Shown here one piece after another: positions 33,628 through 46,339 of a stretch of DNA of 64,000 bases. Location of the stretch: contig OX579637.1 of assembly GCA_951230915.1 (NCBI GenBank), positions 24,676,001-24,740,000 on the forward strand, in the 5' to 3' direction. The stretch's first letter is position 1. Each line of letters opens with the position of its first letter. The stretch comes from Antitrichia curtipendula (taxonomy: Eukaryota; Streptophyta; Bryopsida; Hypnales; Leucodontaceae). The translations under genes were made by a program, and so were the position numbers. The notes under the pieces were generated by a model, which searched no databases, was not told the origin of the DNA, and saw nothing but the letters and a program-made list of their open reading frames with translations.

Positions 33628-34985
33628 GAGTTTTTTTCAATCATTTCAACTATCTTTACCACTGTTAAAGGCAATGAGACCGCAGATTCAAAAATTCCGC
33701 TTTTGTTCCTAGAGGATGACAGTGACGTTAACAAGTGGATACAAGTTGAATTGGACTTTTTGAATTATAAGCTTCCTGGTACTGAGGCTGTAGTTCCTAA
33801 TCCATCGAAAGGGACTCGGAATCCCTTGACTATCTTTGATTTCAAGACTCTATATGGGCTTCAAGTGGAGGATATCAATTACTTGGCGGGCCTTGTGCAA
33901 TCTGGGCAAGTATGTGTGAAAAGTTTGAAGGCAAAACAGCGAGGCCCTGGACGTCCAGTGTTATCACTACTTGATGCTAGAAACAGAGAAAAATTAATCC
34001 GGGCTATGAAAAACAAGATGATGTGCCACTATTGCAAGTTCTTTCTTCCGAGCAAGAGACCCAAGTATGTCCCATACACAGAAGCTGACTAGAAAGAATT
34101 TGCGACAGAGAAGAAAGTAGGACAATCGGAATTACAACTCTAGGTTGACTAGGCCATGGCGACGGAGGCTAGAAAAGAATGGCTAGAGAACCGCTGGAAG
34201 GCATTGAATAAGACCCACGACCCTGCAGACTGTCCGCAAGCGGTGAAAGACATGTGGGAAGCCTTCATCAGTGCCAAGGCTGAAGTTGCGGTGGTAGAGG
34301 CGATGGAGAAAGGTTTTGCTGAGAAATACCTGTCAAAAACTATGGATGAGCATTTGTGGAATATTAGCGGAATTCTTATGCAACTAGACATAATCGTGTG
34401 GTGTGGAGAGTCAAAAAGACATACTTACTTCTGGTACATGTTTGAATCCTCCAAGTCCGGACCTCGCGCTAAGATTCTAGAAGATCGGAAGCTTCGAAGA
34501 CTTTTTGATGCACTCGAATGCGGTGATGGTGGGGACGGTGTGCAAGTCCGATCTCCAGCGATCCTCATGACGGATGTTGAGGGATTCTACAAGATAATGA
34601 GTCACATAAACAGAAGAAAGGTGGAGAGTTGAGCCCGTCGAGTATGGGACTGGCACATCGTCCACTACATCACTGGTCCTGATGATGGCTTCCTTGAGCC
34701 TGCGTTAGGAACCAAATTTGATGTGTTCGTAATATTTTGTTTTGGATACATTGAGGACAAGAGTGCACAACGTCGATTCATCTATTCCTTCCCCTCCAAA
34801 GAACCCATTGAGATAGTCTACACCGCGAAGGAAATTCTGGAGGACGTTGACTCTTCATTCAGACGTTGAGGTGTGCCGTATTTGAAGGCAAATACAACAT
34901 TACTTATATTTGGAGGTTTATTGCGGGAAGACACTGTTGTAGTGACTGTGAACGGCAGAACTGAGATTACCAACCTTAGAGTGGT
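33628..34985 (+). pseudogene. ParB-like gene, exon 2, with a possible methyltransferase-like half
   Basis: After a TTTGTCCGCAG acceptor the frame runs EFFSIISTIFTTVKG onward, with TAG stops at 34090, 34141 and 34150 and TGA stops at 34630 and 34867. All can derive from CAG or CGA. A Cys-containing MCHYCKFFLPSKRPK lies near 34020. The end, FDVFVI...YTAKEILEDVDSSF...TTLLIFGG (34700-34925), loosely follows the motif IV-to-VI part of the methyltransferase encoded at 58125-58616 (DLVIAN...DILEVFDFVDEVLQDDGTRLLFYP). That alignment is by eye and tentative. The exon appears to end at a GTATGA donor near 34984. Confidence 0.4.
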
Positions 34986-35069
34986 ATGAATTCTAATTGT
35001 ACCTCTTCTTACTTTCTCATTAGTTGGTTCTCTTGGCGCTCACTAACTGCTGATCGTTTACATGGATCA

Positions 35070-36485
35070 GTATGGTCGTGCCAAAGTTCTCGAGATATTT
35101 CATTCAGAGGAAGCTCAACGACTGGGCAGCATGCTGCCAAACACATTGTCGAGCAATTTAGCGTTCATGGTAGACGGCCACAGCATGTGGCTGATACTGA
35201 AGAGGTCTCAGCAGATACAGCAGAGACACCGATGAATTCATCTGACAACTTCTCTGAGAGAAGCAAAGACGCAGTGATGACGTGCAACATTATAGAGGTT
35301 AGTGTATTGTACAACATTGTAGCATCTAGAGATCTCCAAATGTTTGGTTATAGTTGAGGCAGCGGGGCTTCACTCTAATGTATTCGGATTAGTTGTTGCA
35401 GGTTATATCTCCCATTCCTTCGGGGCCACCAAAGAAGTTGAAGCATCCGACCAACAAGAAGAAGAAGACCATTGAGCCACCAATGCCTTCAAATTCTCAG
35501 GAGGCATCAAGGAAGCAAAAGAAAAATTATTCTCGGGCGCGGAAGGAACCACCAACACGGAGTAATGGGAAAAAAAGAACCCGGTTGCAAAAGAACAAGG
35601 ACACCGCTGCGTGTTGTACCAGAACTGATTTGATTGGTGCATTCAATGAGGTTGAGGATGATGCGGCAGTTGCTCATGTAACGATTGGGTGGTTTGAAGA
35701 TTCTGAAATGGCAAATTCTGAGGGTGTTTTGAATGTCTAGGATAGCTTTGAGGCTGCGACTTCTCTTCTCTTTTCTTGTACACAGAGTGATAATAATACT
35801 TGTGCATCTTCTGTGCCCACACTTGATGATCCGGATGAAGGGCCTTCGCTATTGGAGGGCCGCGTTGAGCAACCCACTGACTCCCCTCACCTGCACCATG
35901 ATAGTGTACTGCTACACCTAGCTCGTCTTGCATTTGGAGATCTCTTACTGGATCGTACACCAATTGCTCTTGAAGCTATGTCTGATAGTATTCGCAATGA
36001 TACCTTGGGTGACCTTTGCCCTTTGAGTCCCACTTGTGAATCTCCTCGCAAAGTGTGGATGTTTGAGAAGGTTAGTACTAGTGATACGGTTTAGGAACGT
36101 GTATCTTTCTGACGTTTTAATAAATTGGGAATTAGTTCTTGTGTTTTTTTGTATAGTATATTACTACCAATTCGAGCTTTCTGCTCTGCCTTTGTTACAA
36201 ATTTGTGCATTGCAATGGTCGTCTGACAGGATGTGGTGTCTGATAAAGTCAATAACACTAGCAATGGAGTTCTTTCAATGGTCACAGAGAAGGGAAACAA
36301 TGATTGTGTGTCGGAGGTGGAGCTGGCTGATGTGGCGGATGGAAAAACCATAGATGTATTGTTGGGGGACTGGCCCTTGTGGCAGACCACATGGGGGCCA
36401 CATTGGTAAAGGATTCAGAGACTGTAGTGGAGGGAAAAGGGGCCAAGGTGGAGCTGGACAAGGTGGCCAATATGGACATCTCAAA
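35070..36485 (+). pseudogene. ParB-like gene, middle exons (basic and acidic linkers)
   Basis: Candidate exons are about 35070-35298, 35402-36070 and 36230-36485, each bounded by plausible AG and GT sites (for example GTTGTTGCAG at 35402, GAAGGTTAGT at 36070 and CTGACAG at 36229). The second encodes a Lys-rich stretch (KKLKHPTNKKKKTIEPP) and continues in frame past a TAG at 35738. The third needs a 1-base shift near 36362 to stay open. No catalytic domain is seen. These look like nuclear linker regions of one large protein. Confidence 0.4.
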
Positions 36486-36589
36486 AGGTGCCTAAGGATC
36501 CTGTTAGTATAATCCGCATAATATCTAGTTGTCTGTTCCATTAATATTATGCTTAGGATTTGGTGCTCTGTCTTTTGTTCATAGATTTA

Positions 36590-37242
36590 CACCAAGTTGT
36601 GACAATGATGGCAAGCATATCACATCAGGTACCTAGTCGGCAATATGCTGTGGTTCTAGACTTGAACAGACTTCTTATTCATCGAAGATATCTTAGAACT
36701 AATCCCACAGTAAATCTGAGACCGGGTCTCACAGCTCTCCTTGATTGGCTTTTTCCTAAAGCTTGAATTATATTCTGGAGCAATGTTTCAGATAGGAACA
36801 TGTGGCCGTTGTTACAAAAAATATCGTCGCAGACTACTTTTGGACCCCAACAGGTGACGTATTTTTTGCAGAAGGCTTGCACTGGGTCATTGTTGAGATT
36901 CCCAGATAAATCGGATAAGCCCGTTTTTTGAAGGATTTGTCATATTTGGATGAAATGGAGGAAGTTGATTCTATTGAGAATGTCCTTTTGGTTGATGACA
37001 GTCCAGTTAAGAAACTCTTGAACGATTCTCACAACGCTATTCACCCAGTGATTTGGTTCGGTGACAAAAATGACGACTTCCTGGATGCATGTCTACGTCC
37101 TTGGCTCGATTATCTTTTGAGGTGCAATGAAGCTATACCGGTTTATGCGAAGGCGAACCTACTACTCCATTGTCAGCTACCAAAGACGAAGCTAGGCTAT
37201 ATGGGATCTCAGATTTTGAAGGGATGTCCTCAGGATGAGTAA
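36590..37242 (+). pseudogene. FCP1/NIF-like HAD phosphatase domain
   Basis: YAVVLDLNRLLIHR (about 36642-36683), WSNVSDRNM (36778-36804) and NVLLVDDSPVKKLL with DSHNAIHP (about 36982-37045) follow the order of FCP1-like phosphatases: motif I, motif II and motif III. Motif I normally reads DxDxT/L-V, and here the second Asp is Asn, which would remove or weaken activity. A TGA at 36766 and a frame change near 36930 break the gene. Its place downstream of the ParB-like exons, on the same strand with no clear gene end between, suggests one gene, but a separate neighbour is possible. Confidence 0.55.
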
Positions 37243-37876
37243 TTTTCTGGTGGAGCTTCTATTTGGAGATCTCCAGATGCTTAATTCTGAGGGTTTCTTT
37301 TTTAACATTCTACTTCTGCTGCTGTATATAGGACCCAAATACAATGCCTATAACACTCATACACAATATAATTATTGTAAACGTAGCTTTTGAGAAATTA
37401 ACTCTTTTATATTTTCAGATGATAGCAATATTATTATCACAATTTTGTACAATTTTTTTCCATTTGGTTGTTGAAGTCGAGTATGCTGATGTTTACGAAA
37501 TATATGGTGCCTTTGGAAATGTCTTTTTCAGGACTTCTATAATAGATATTATTGTTCATTGATGTTGATATTTGATAACACAGAATATTTTATTTGAAAT
37601 ACTGCCACCAATGTCGACCTTTCTTATATTTAAAATGCTACAATAAAACTAGAGTTGGACTTCTCTTCTAGTTGGCATTGAAGGTAACGACTAGAATCAT
37701 AGCAACGAGGATTTCTTAGGTCTTGCAGTAAGTCCGTGCCATGTTCACAATGCATGTACCCCTTTGGCTAAACATATTTTGAGAGGATACATCAGGAGAT
37801 TTCTGGATGATTGGTGGTCCTATTTGTTTTTGTTATTGATGGTGGTTTATAATTGGTTGTGTAGTGAGGTGGATAT

Positions 37877-38305
37877 ATGCAGAGGGTGGTAGTCGTTGTA
37901 TTGACAGGTCCTCTGTGTACTGAGGGCGCTGTTCCAAATGTTGGACAAGAATTGAAAATTCAGAGCTTTTGGAATCTGATAAGATTGATGCTAACAAGGA
38001 CTTCCGTTGGTATCTATTCAATGATGACCAGCTTGAAATTGATGGAGCTCCTTCAAAGCATGTTTCCTGACAATATTATGTCCAAACTATTTCTTATTAA
38101 AGGATTTGACTTACCAGACAAGTCGGACCCGCATCCTCCAAGACACGAATTCTTCACGGATGTCTTCGGTAAGAATGCAATGCGCAAACTCCTTTGGAAT
38201 CGAACTCTTGTGTTCCTTGACATGGATCCTGTACACATGGAGCGGAACTTTGTAATACAGCCTTTGGTTTATGTTAGTGATACACGGATTACAATTTTAA
38301 AGTAG
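37877..38305 (+). pseudogene. C-terminal fragment, possibly methyltransferase motif I-like
   Basis: An open frame contains HEFFTDVFGKNAMRKLLWNR then LVFLDMDP. This resembles DIFAGTGNSIKAARSMGR then ALESDK of the gene on the other strand (57932-58056), but the Gly-rich loop is not kept. It may be the last part of the plus-strand ParB-like gene. Weak; unrelated coding or chance is possible. Confidence 0.25.
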
Positions 38306-39222
38306 ACTACCTTAGCAAATGCAAACAAAATTTTTCTATTCCAAAGGCTCTTGTCTATTCTTTGACGTCTATGTTTGAATAAATGATTTTAAATCCACCT
38401 AACTTTACTATATTTACAACGGAAGTCACAATTGTGTATGTATTCCTGTAATGTTGAAGGGATGACAACAGAATATCTCCGGATCTCTAATTCCCACTTG
38501 AATTCAATGTTGGAATTGTCATTGTGTATTTATAGTTTTGTACTCTATAATATTGAGGGAATGGCATCAGAAGATTTGTAAATCTCAAGTTCCCAGGTTT
38601 AGTGTCCAAATTATCATTGTGTATGTATTGCTGTAATCTTTAGGGAATGCATCAGAAGATCTCCGGATTTCAAACAAAAAAGTTCAATGTTTCAGTTCCT
38701 TTGTTTGATGAAGGAACTAAATGCCTTTGCCTGCCCAATCATGTACACATGCAAGGAAATGAATGCTCATTGCTCATACCATAAATTTAGTGTATTGTTC
38801 GAGAATCATCTAGAAATTTCTAGTTGATTTTGCTAACTACATACAAAAGAACATAGCTCTCATGTTTTCATTGCTAAAGTATGGTTTTGCCTGCAACTTT
38901 TCATATATAGACATGCTCTATGAATTGTTTGCCATCCTACTTCCAATGTCATTGTGGACTCACTACACATAATGTAGGTAGTATTCATCTGGAGATTTCT
39001 CTTAGCAAAGTCCAAATTTGCCTCCAAAGTCCAGAAATTGATGAATGTGGCATCTTGGATCCCACTCTTCTCTCCAAATGTAAGAAGCTATCCACCCTGT
39101 GGCATAGGCATCAACGGTTTTAATATACAAATGCTATAATTACATCACCTTAAGTGAGTTTTTAGAGCTTGGGTCTCTGTATTGAAAAAATAGTTCCGGA
39201 GTAGCAAATTTTTGAGCATTCT
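38306..39222. other. A/T-rich stretch, no gene
   Basis: No domain-bearing frame. Short motifs like GATCTCCGGAT recur (38475, 38655) and also appear at 33548 and 37266, but too irregularly to call a repeat. Confidence 0.3.
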
Positions 39223-40493
39223 TCACCTTTTGGATTTCCTTCTAGGTTCAAAATCCATATTTTGACGGCTTTCTTTTTTCCAAGATTTGGTTGAAAAATC
39301 CCCAATTGAAAATCTCCAAGTATACTGTATCATTTTTCTATGGAGCAAAGTAGAGCAACACATTGGATGTAGATATGTCGTTGTGTATACAGTTGGCCTT
39401 AAGGCACTTCCCCACAATAACAAGCAACGACAGTGCTAAAATCACACAATTCTTGCGGTATGTGTAAATCCACTTTAGTTCTTCTAGTGTTAGTCCGATA
39501 TCAGTAAGCCCCGTTATGTCCTTCACCTTCACTATTCCGGAAATCTTGCTATTATACTTTTGGTGGAAATATTGTAAAGACCTCCCATTCCACCAAAGAG
39601 AAAAGCTTTCCATTGTTTTTGAATGCATATATGTTAGTCTAATAATGCCTGGATGCTTCACTAGACATCCCGTGGCCTCAACTTACATAGCATGTTGCTT
39701 CTCTTTTTTGATTCCGGTCTTCAAAAATTTCCCCGCAAACTCCAATCACGTAGGGATGGTAGAGACTTTGGTAAGGTGCACCTTCCTCACGCACCCATAT
39801 GCAACTTTTGCTTGCCGCTTCGGCATTGGTACCACTCTTACATGTGCTAGTAGCCAATACATTGATCTGCTCCTAATTCATTTAGAATTTTGTCATCCTT
39901 TATTTCTTTCCATGACTGTTTTTTTTTTATTACAGCCAATGCTATGTTGTTGACTCCATGTCTAAATGATGTGTAGTTTTGAAACAAGCTCTTTATCTGC
40001 TTCATCCCAGTCCGCCTTGTCCTTTCTTTACTTCATACAATAATGCCAATTTCCTACAACATTGGTAGTCATCTGAACCACTATGTTATCCAAGAAGTCC
40101 AAACATAACCAATAATTTGAATATTTGTTCAATTGCTCAGATGTTTCTTCCTTTTTTTTCAAACTCTTCCCATAAATCCTTGCTAAGATTATTGTAACCC
40201 GCCTCGTTCTTGTTCACAAAATTATTCTCCAACGCTTTAATGCTTCTCTTTTTGTAGAAATCCACCAGTGCTAACCTCCTTTCATGTAAATATTGATGTA
40301 GAGGCCAATCTAGGTTTAGCGCCTTCTTTGCCCTCTTCTTTCCCAACAACGATGAGGGCCTTAATGAATTTGAGGCCATTGACGTGCCTATAGGTAGGTT
40401 TAGTTTCTTGTCAAGCCTATCCAAGTCTTTGTACATTAGACGCTTCCCCAACATATCAATCCCTTCAGCTGCCATATTGAAAAAGATAAACAT
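39223..40493 (-). pseudogene. Protein-kinase-like relic
   Basis: On the minus strand, HPGIIRL and ESFSLWWNGRSLQ, followed about 80 residues later by CIHNDISTSNVLLYF, look like a kinase hinge region and catalytic loop (H-x-D-x-x-x-x-N). Two open stretches (40493-40137 and 39661-39338) are joined by a region full of stops and frame changes. The first encodes a Lys/Leu-rich N-terminal part (DLDRLDKKLNLP). No intact glycine loop or DFG was seen. The gene faces away from the unknown-family relic at 42458, with GC-rich arrays between them. Confidence 0.45.
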
Positions 40494-40674
40494 TCACTTG
40501 CCTTAATGCCTTCCAATCTGAATAAATGTTTGATAAAAAGAAAGGCAAAGAAACTGTGTATAGTATAAGGGCCAAGCTCCAAACTCCTTCAATCTCCCTT
40601 ATTAGGCCACTAAACAAGATAACATGGGAGGCTTCTAGAAAGGACTTGGCAAGGAAGAATGAAGGTTGGAGAGG

Positions 40675-40682
40675 CTTAAATA
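40675..40682 (-). promoter_or_regulatory. TATA-like box for the kinase-like relic
   Basis: TATTTAAG on the minus strand inside GGCTATTTAAGCC, about 180 bp before the first ATG (40493), directly next to a GGCGGGG stretch and the GC-rich array. The layout matches 42221 and 50683. Confidence 0.35.
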
Positions 40683-40689
40683 GCCTTAT

Positions 40690-40865
40690 CCCCGCCCATA
40701 CATCTGCATGCGTCCAATCTATGCATTTCCGCTCGTCTGGATAGTATTCCTACCCATGTCGATAACAGCCCAACTGTACCCACTACGTCCCCACATATAC
40801 CGAGAATGTCCACGTCCAAACGCGATTACTTCCCCGCCTGACCCCAACTCCGTCCACACCTTGCA
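40690..40865. repeat. GC-rich degenerate array (GTCCACGCC-like)
   Basis: Contains TGTCCACGTCCAAACGCG, CCCCGCCTGACC and CGTCCACACC. It is related to arrays at 41975-42215, 46340-46840, 47625-47935 and 50330-50640. Confidence 0.55.
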
Positions 40866-41974
40866 CATTTAGGTATACACTTGACCAAATGAGACCTTGT
40901 TTTATTACTTGTTATTTCTTCATTGGTCAAATCTTTTTGTCATTAGTACTTATTTAATTTTTATGGGGGACCCACTACAATAGAAAAAGGAACCTAACAT
41001 ATGAACCGGCCAGACGCCTAAATCCCATACCCAAATTGAGGTTTGGTTGTTTTGTATTGAATTTATTTTAGCACCTAAATGCCTAAGGTTTATTTCTAGC
41101 ATCTTAGTGATTTGCTCTAAATTGAACAAGAAGCCAACCTTTTGATAGGCTAAATCAAGTTTTTGGAAATTGAAAGAAGTGCAGAGTTATTCATAATGCT
41201 TAACTGTTAAGCATTTTAGTATAGAATTGACAAATGCCAATCCCAATGGTGGTAATGTTATAATAAACAATGTGCACCTAATGTTTCAATTTTTTGCAAA
41301 AAATATTAATATTTGAGTTAAATAAAAGAATTCAAAGTTCATTTTAGAGTAAAATTTTCTAAAGTATCCGCAAACTACCCACAATTGAAACTCTTCATCA
41401 CTTCACTTCATGAATAAAAACAGAATGATTTTATGATTTCTACGTATACATAAATCTATAGAACAAATTAAAATTTTTTATTTCTTATAAAATTATGTTA
41501 ACCATTGTATTCTTCATTTAAATCATTTTAAATAAAAAAAACATATTATTATAGTATGTCTTATAATTGATATAATTTCAATTCCACCTTAAGGACTAAA
41601 AATCACAATAATTTGATTTTTCTATATTCGATTATTGGGAAACAAAACAACACCAATCAAAAATTTCTCTCGCTTCAGCAATAGTTGTAGAAATTTTATA
41701 CATTTCAAACACAATCCTCATTTATTCAAGTACATCATGAAAGTAAATAGCATGTACGATATTGTTTTGGAGCAAAAATAACAAAATATACAAATTCAGT
41801 AAATAATTCTTATTGTTTTTGTTTTTGTTTTTGTTTATAGTGGTTCTATTTCTTTTAATTGTTTTCTCTTCATTCCAGACTTTGGGCTTTGTGTCGGCAT
41901 CTTGTTTTTTTAATGGCAGATGCACATTTATATTGCAAACAAAAGAAAAAAAAATTAAATTCTCTTTTGAACTA
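40866..41974. other. A/T-rich spacer, no gene
   Basis: Very A/T-rich, with homopolymer runs and no meaningful reading frame, between the divergent kinase-like and unknown-family relics. Confidence 0.4.
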
Positions 41975-42215
41975 AAACCACGCGAGGACTGCGATTGTCC
42001 AGGCCGTGACGCAAACAAGTCCATGCCGCCTCGCACACTCTGTTTACGCTTGGACACGAAGACGTCTACGCGTGACCCTTAATTCCACATGCAGACACGA
42101 TTGAGTCCACGCCTGGGCATTCTTGTCCCCGCCTAGACATGACTAAGTCCCCACTTGATGCGATTAGGTCCACGCCCAGACAGAATACATCCCTGCCCTT
42201 TGCTTGTGTCCCCCG
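41975..42215. repeat. GC-rich degenerate array upstream of 42458
   Basis: Repeats such as GAGTCCACGCCTGGGCA, CCCCGCCTAGACAT and GGTCCACGCCCAGACA at 15-35-bp spacing. A TATA-like box follows at 42221. Confidence 0.6.
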
Positions 42216-42220
42216 CCGGC

Positions 42221-42228
42221 TATATAAG
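42221..42228 (+). promoter_or_regulatory. TATA box candidate for the unknown-family relic
   Basis: TATATAAG follows CCCCCGCCGGC, about 235 bp before the ATG at 42458. The same arrangement (array, C/G-rich block, TATATAAG) precedes the hAT relic at 50683. Confidence 0.5.
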
Positions 42229-42457
42229 TCCCTATCCGTACCTTCATTTCCTACTTCACAAATTCCCTTGTCCTCCAATTCTTTGTGAACTGACTGCTTG
42301 GGTGTTATTGTGGGGTCTGATTTAATTATACTTACCCGTTTTTTTATCTACATTTCACCAACAATAGAGGCCGCACCGAGACCAACAAAAGTAGAGCGAG
42401 ACAGAATAAAAAAACGCCAAAGAAAGAAGCAGTGCAAAAGGATACATGTGTTGACAA

Positions 42458-45417
42458 ATGGCTAAGCTCACGTTCACGGGATGGACAGAAATTCCCAAGC
42501 CTTGGTCTTCAGATGATCGTGCAAACTACTTAGAGTGGTGCCACATTGACAAGGCTTTTCCTATCGAATGCCACAACTTCCACCGACATTTTCACAAGGC
42601 TAATTTGAAGTATTGCATGAATGAAGCATTCCGAACCCATTGCATTGAGGTTTATTAGGCCCTCTACAACAAGCTCACTGTGAAAATAAATGAAGTCAAT
42701 CTTTTCATTGCACGAGGTGTCTATGCATAAATCAAGCTTGGAAAGCATGTGGATTAGTCTACTTTAAAAGATGTCAGCTAGAATGTCAAGGTTCCAACAC
42801 CAACCAATGGGTTCATACCTATAGGGGTGAAAAGGTTTTCAAAGGGCGGTCTGGGCACTATGAGGACGTAGATTGAAGCACCGGACATCTACGTGACCGC
42901 TGATTCTGCAACAGATTTAGAGTCGGATGGAACATGTTCTCTACTTTATGTTCTAGGCACTAGGACACAACAACGTGCCCAAAAAAAGAGGGCAAAATAA
43001 AGTACATTGGATGAAGGTCATGAGATTCAAGCGACTGACAAACAGAATGTGACAATGAGAGCAGCTGCTGCAGTTGATGCCAAAACCATAAACACCTTGA
43101 GACAAGAATTGGAAGAGCAAAATATCCTTGTTTGTCAATTGTATAATGATGGAGGGAAATTGGTGGCTAAGGTGAAGGAAAAGATCGACTTGCTTGTCCA
43201 ACGGGAATGGGACATTGAAGAACTTTAGCAAGCTCTAGAATCCAAAAAGATGACAATTGAAGAACATGCTCAGGGGTTAGGGCCAGAAGTACAAAGTGAG
43301 GCAATTCTTGCATATGACTATACTCAACCAATTCTTCCAACAGAGCCGAAGGTACAAGCTGTTGCACTTACACCAAGAATGCAAGATTCATTGGCATTTG
43401 ACAAAATGGATGCCTTCACAAACGTACCAATTGTGGCTATAGAGCAAGTCTTTGGCTTAATATCATGGGCCAACGTGAAAGATCTTTTTCCTGAAGATAT
43501 ACTTACGAAACCAAGTGACAACGACAACGATGTCCTTGACTGGTACCAATACAACTGGGATGTCGAAGATGAGATTTCTATACACATTGTAGGAGATCCA
43601 AGGATGTTGTGGCCATATCCTTCTACCTTTGTGTTCAACGGTACAAATGCCCCATTTGAACAAATCCACACTATAAGAAAAGCACGTTTTGGATGGCGTT
43701 TAGCAACAAACGTGTCGCATTTTTTCAAACGTCAGATGTTCCAAAAAACATGTACGTGTTTTGCAGAACATGCAACCATATCACTATGAACGGCTATGTT
43801 TGTGACAATGTCAACTGCGACATGGCCATGTTTTTATAAAACATCGTATACAACATAAATTGCCATGTTAGCAAGTAGATTTAGAGAAGGGCAGCCACGT
43901 GGCATATTTTGGAAAAAAAATAAATGGATGGATGGATGGACGTCGGGCTGGATGTCTCAAACAACGTAGGCTAATTATTCCATATTGTTTGTTTCATAAT
44001 GGACAAATTTTTTAGCAAAGGGCAGCCACGTGGCATATTTTGGAAAAAAAACAAATGGATGGATGGATGGACGTCGGGTTGGACGTCTGAAACAACGTGT
44101 TGGATGTCGGGTTGGACTTCTCAAACAATGTAGGCTATTTATCCCATATTGTTTGTCGCACCATGGACAAAGAATGGGTATAAATATGACCCTTAAAATG
44201 TTCATTTTTATGTAATTTTTTCATCAAAATAAAATTGATGGTAAATGACAAGTTTTTTTACTTCTTGGTGAATTCTACATTTTTTTGTTGTGTACTTTTA
44301 TTTTTTTATTTATGTTAACTAATTATTTTTTCAAAAAATGGATTGGATGAAAAAATAGGCTGGATGAAAAACGTCAGATTCTCTAATATCCACATCATCC
44401 ACTTAAAAATAAATGACATGGCAGTGCCCATCCGAGTGGCGCCTCCGTGGCACTTAGGTGCCTTCCACGTGTCGACCTCTGAGGACCTCAATAGACTTTG
44501 TTGTTACCCACATTTTTGGAAAAACAAATACAAAAGTGTTGAATTCTTTGAAATTTTCACATGTTTTTATCTCATCTAATCAAACGGATTTTAGGAGACG
44601 TCAACGCTGATAATTTTTGTGTCATACACAACGCAATCTCGTGGGTTTTTTTATGTTTAAAAAAAGTTTGTTTTCTTATAGTGCCATTTGGCCCTGAAGG
44701 TGGAATGCACTTGGACACATGCAAGCACGTGTACCACCCCATTTGCTTGATTAGCTTGATGATATGTCAAAAGCGGTGTGCACTATGCAAGGTTCCTTTC
44801 CACTAGTGTTTGTACGAGTTGTTTGGCTTGTTGCAATACATGTCACCTAGTTTCGAATTCAAAATGAAGAATGCACCTTATAATTGGGATAGGTGGGGAA
44901 ATGACCTAATATGGAGTTGGCGGTATAAGCACTACAATTTGGAGAAGCCACAACTCTCTGACAAGTGGGGATGGGAGAAAAATCCGGAAGTAGAACAAGT
45001 GTGTGAGAACATGATCCCAATGAAGGACAAGTTAAACCAAGGAAAGCGGAATTTCTTCTATAAGTGCTTCAATGGACACTAGGAGAAAACAAAATAGCAA
45101 TTCCATTTTGGACCTCATCCAAAATTGCAATATGGGGCCGTGATGGAGTCTGTCTCACCAATGATGATGGGATTCGCGTAGTGGACAAATCCAGTTATGA
45201 AATCCCTTCCCCTCATGAGTGCCTTGTACTATGAGAATTGGAGTGGAGGAAAATTTTTAATTGCCAAGCGATAGATTTTTTGTTGGACACACATAGTCCA
45301 AGGACTTGTCAAGTTCTTCAACAAATGCAAAACACCCAGTTCATAGAGGACATTTTGGAGGCAAATGGACCTGCAAGAAGTACACGCTCTAGAGTTTGAC
45401 AACTCTATATACAAACG
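42458..45417 (+). pseudogene. Unknown plant family with a RING-like C-terminal half, split by a 1-kb element
   Basis: One main frame (42458-43668) begins MAKLTFTGWTEIPKP. It carries YLEWCHIDKAFP, a Gln/Glu-rich coiled part and WPYPSTFVFNG, and is punctured mostly by TAG (for example 42656, 43226) with a few TAA. A 1,015-bp element is inserted at 43669. Beyond it, CKHVYHPICL followed by CALCKVPF looks like the second half of a RING-type zinc finger (44720-44800); the first Cys pair was not found. The frame then continues with stops to about 45417. The relic at 48995-50124 on the other strand shares the YLEWCHIDK block and the following CIxVYQ block. Function unknown. Confidence 0.5.
43669..44683. 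mobile_element. Non-autonomous CACTA-type element, 1,015 bp
   Basis: The ends are CACTATAAGAAAA and the inverse TTTTCTTATAGTG, flanked by CCA on both sides (43666-43668 and 44684-44686). It encodes nothing recognisable. Inside, a ~125-bp segment with GGGCAGCCACGTGGCATATT and GGATGGATGGATGG is duplicated (about 43885-44000 and 44010-44110). The terminal repeats differ from those of the 14.2-kb CACTA after the first five bases, so another transposase family probably mobilised it. Confidence 0.85.
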
Positions 45418-46339
45418 AATGAAGATTCCATCATGGAAGCGGGGACAAATGACAACAAAATAGGCCCTAGTGGCACAATAGGCAGTCCCATGAATATTGA
45501 TTAGACAGACCTCATGTAGGCTTTAGATAGTTTTAGAGGCTCATAGATTTTTATTTTTATTTTCCTTAATGATACTCTACTATGTACAGTAATATATAGA
45601 TATTAGTATTGTGACCACCTCATACGTTTTTCAAATTTTGTATTGTATGATGGGTATGAAATACATTAATATTTTTCTTTCTATTTTGTGGTGATGTGAT
45701 CATCTCTATTTTTCAATTTGTGGATATTTAAAAAAACAATAAAAGTATTACAATTTTTTGTTACATAACATTTGCTTTCTTAGATTCTTGTCTTCCTTCA
45801 TTCAACAATTAGATAAAGTCATGAACAGGTCCATGTGAACACTGAGGCTTTCATCAAAAAAATGAAATGTACAAATGTTGAGGGACCTCCTAACCAATCC
45901 ATATTTTTTCCCATACCTAGAATTAAGTTATTTTGGTTTTTGTGGGGATACAACACATGGCTCTACTCCAAAAAAATTTAATATACAAATGTTGGGGGTT
46001 CTTCCAAACAGTCTATGTTTCCCATCCATTAAATTTGGATTAATTTTAAATTTGAAGGCAAGCTTTTTGGTCCCATTAGAAGAAAAAAAAATATAGCCAA
46101 CCGTAGTCAACAACAACATGAGCAAGTGCTCTTGGAGAGAAATCACAATGTAAGTTGCTCAAAACTAAGGAACTACAATTTCACATTGAACTCTTGAAAG
46201 TAGAAGAACGTCAACCTTGAGATTTGGGTTGTTTAATATCCAAGCATAGGAGGAGGAAGGAAATTCAAACTTTGAAAGTCAACTCTCCATTCTAGTGGGA
46301 AGAAGAAATTTCTAAGGTCAAGGGCTCAAGGAATAAAAG
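45418..46339. other. A/T-rich stretch, no gene recognised
   Basis: Only short frames. Two similar segments, CAAATGTTGAGGGACCTCC near 45874 and CAAATGTTGGGGGTTCTTCC near 45982, suggest a small diverged duplication. Nothing else is seen. Confidence 0.3.

Noticed and set aside
33548..38670. Recurrent GATCTCCAGAT or GATCTCCGGAT motif
   Set aside because: Copies are few, short and irregularly spaced; I could not separate them from chance.
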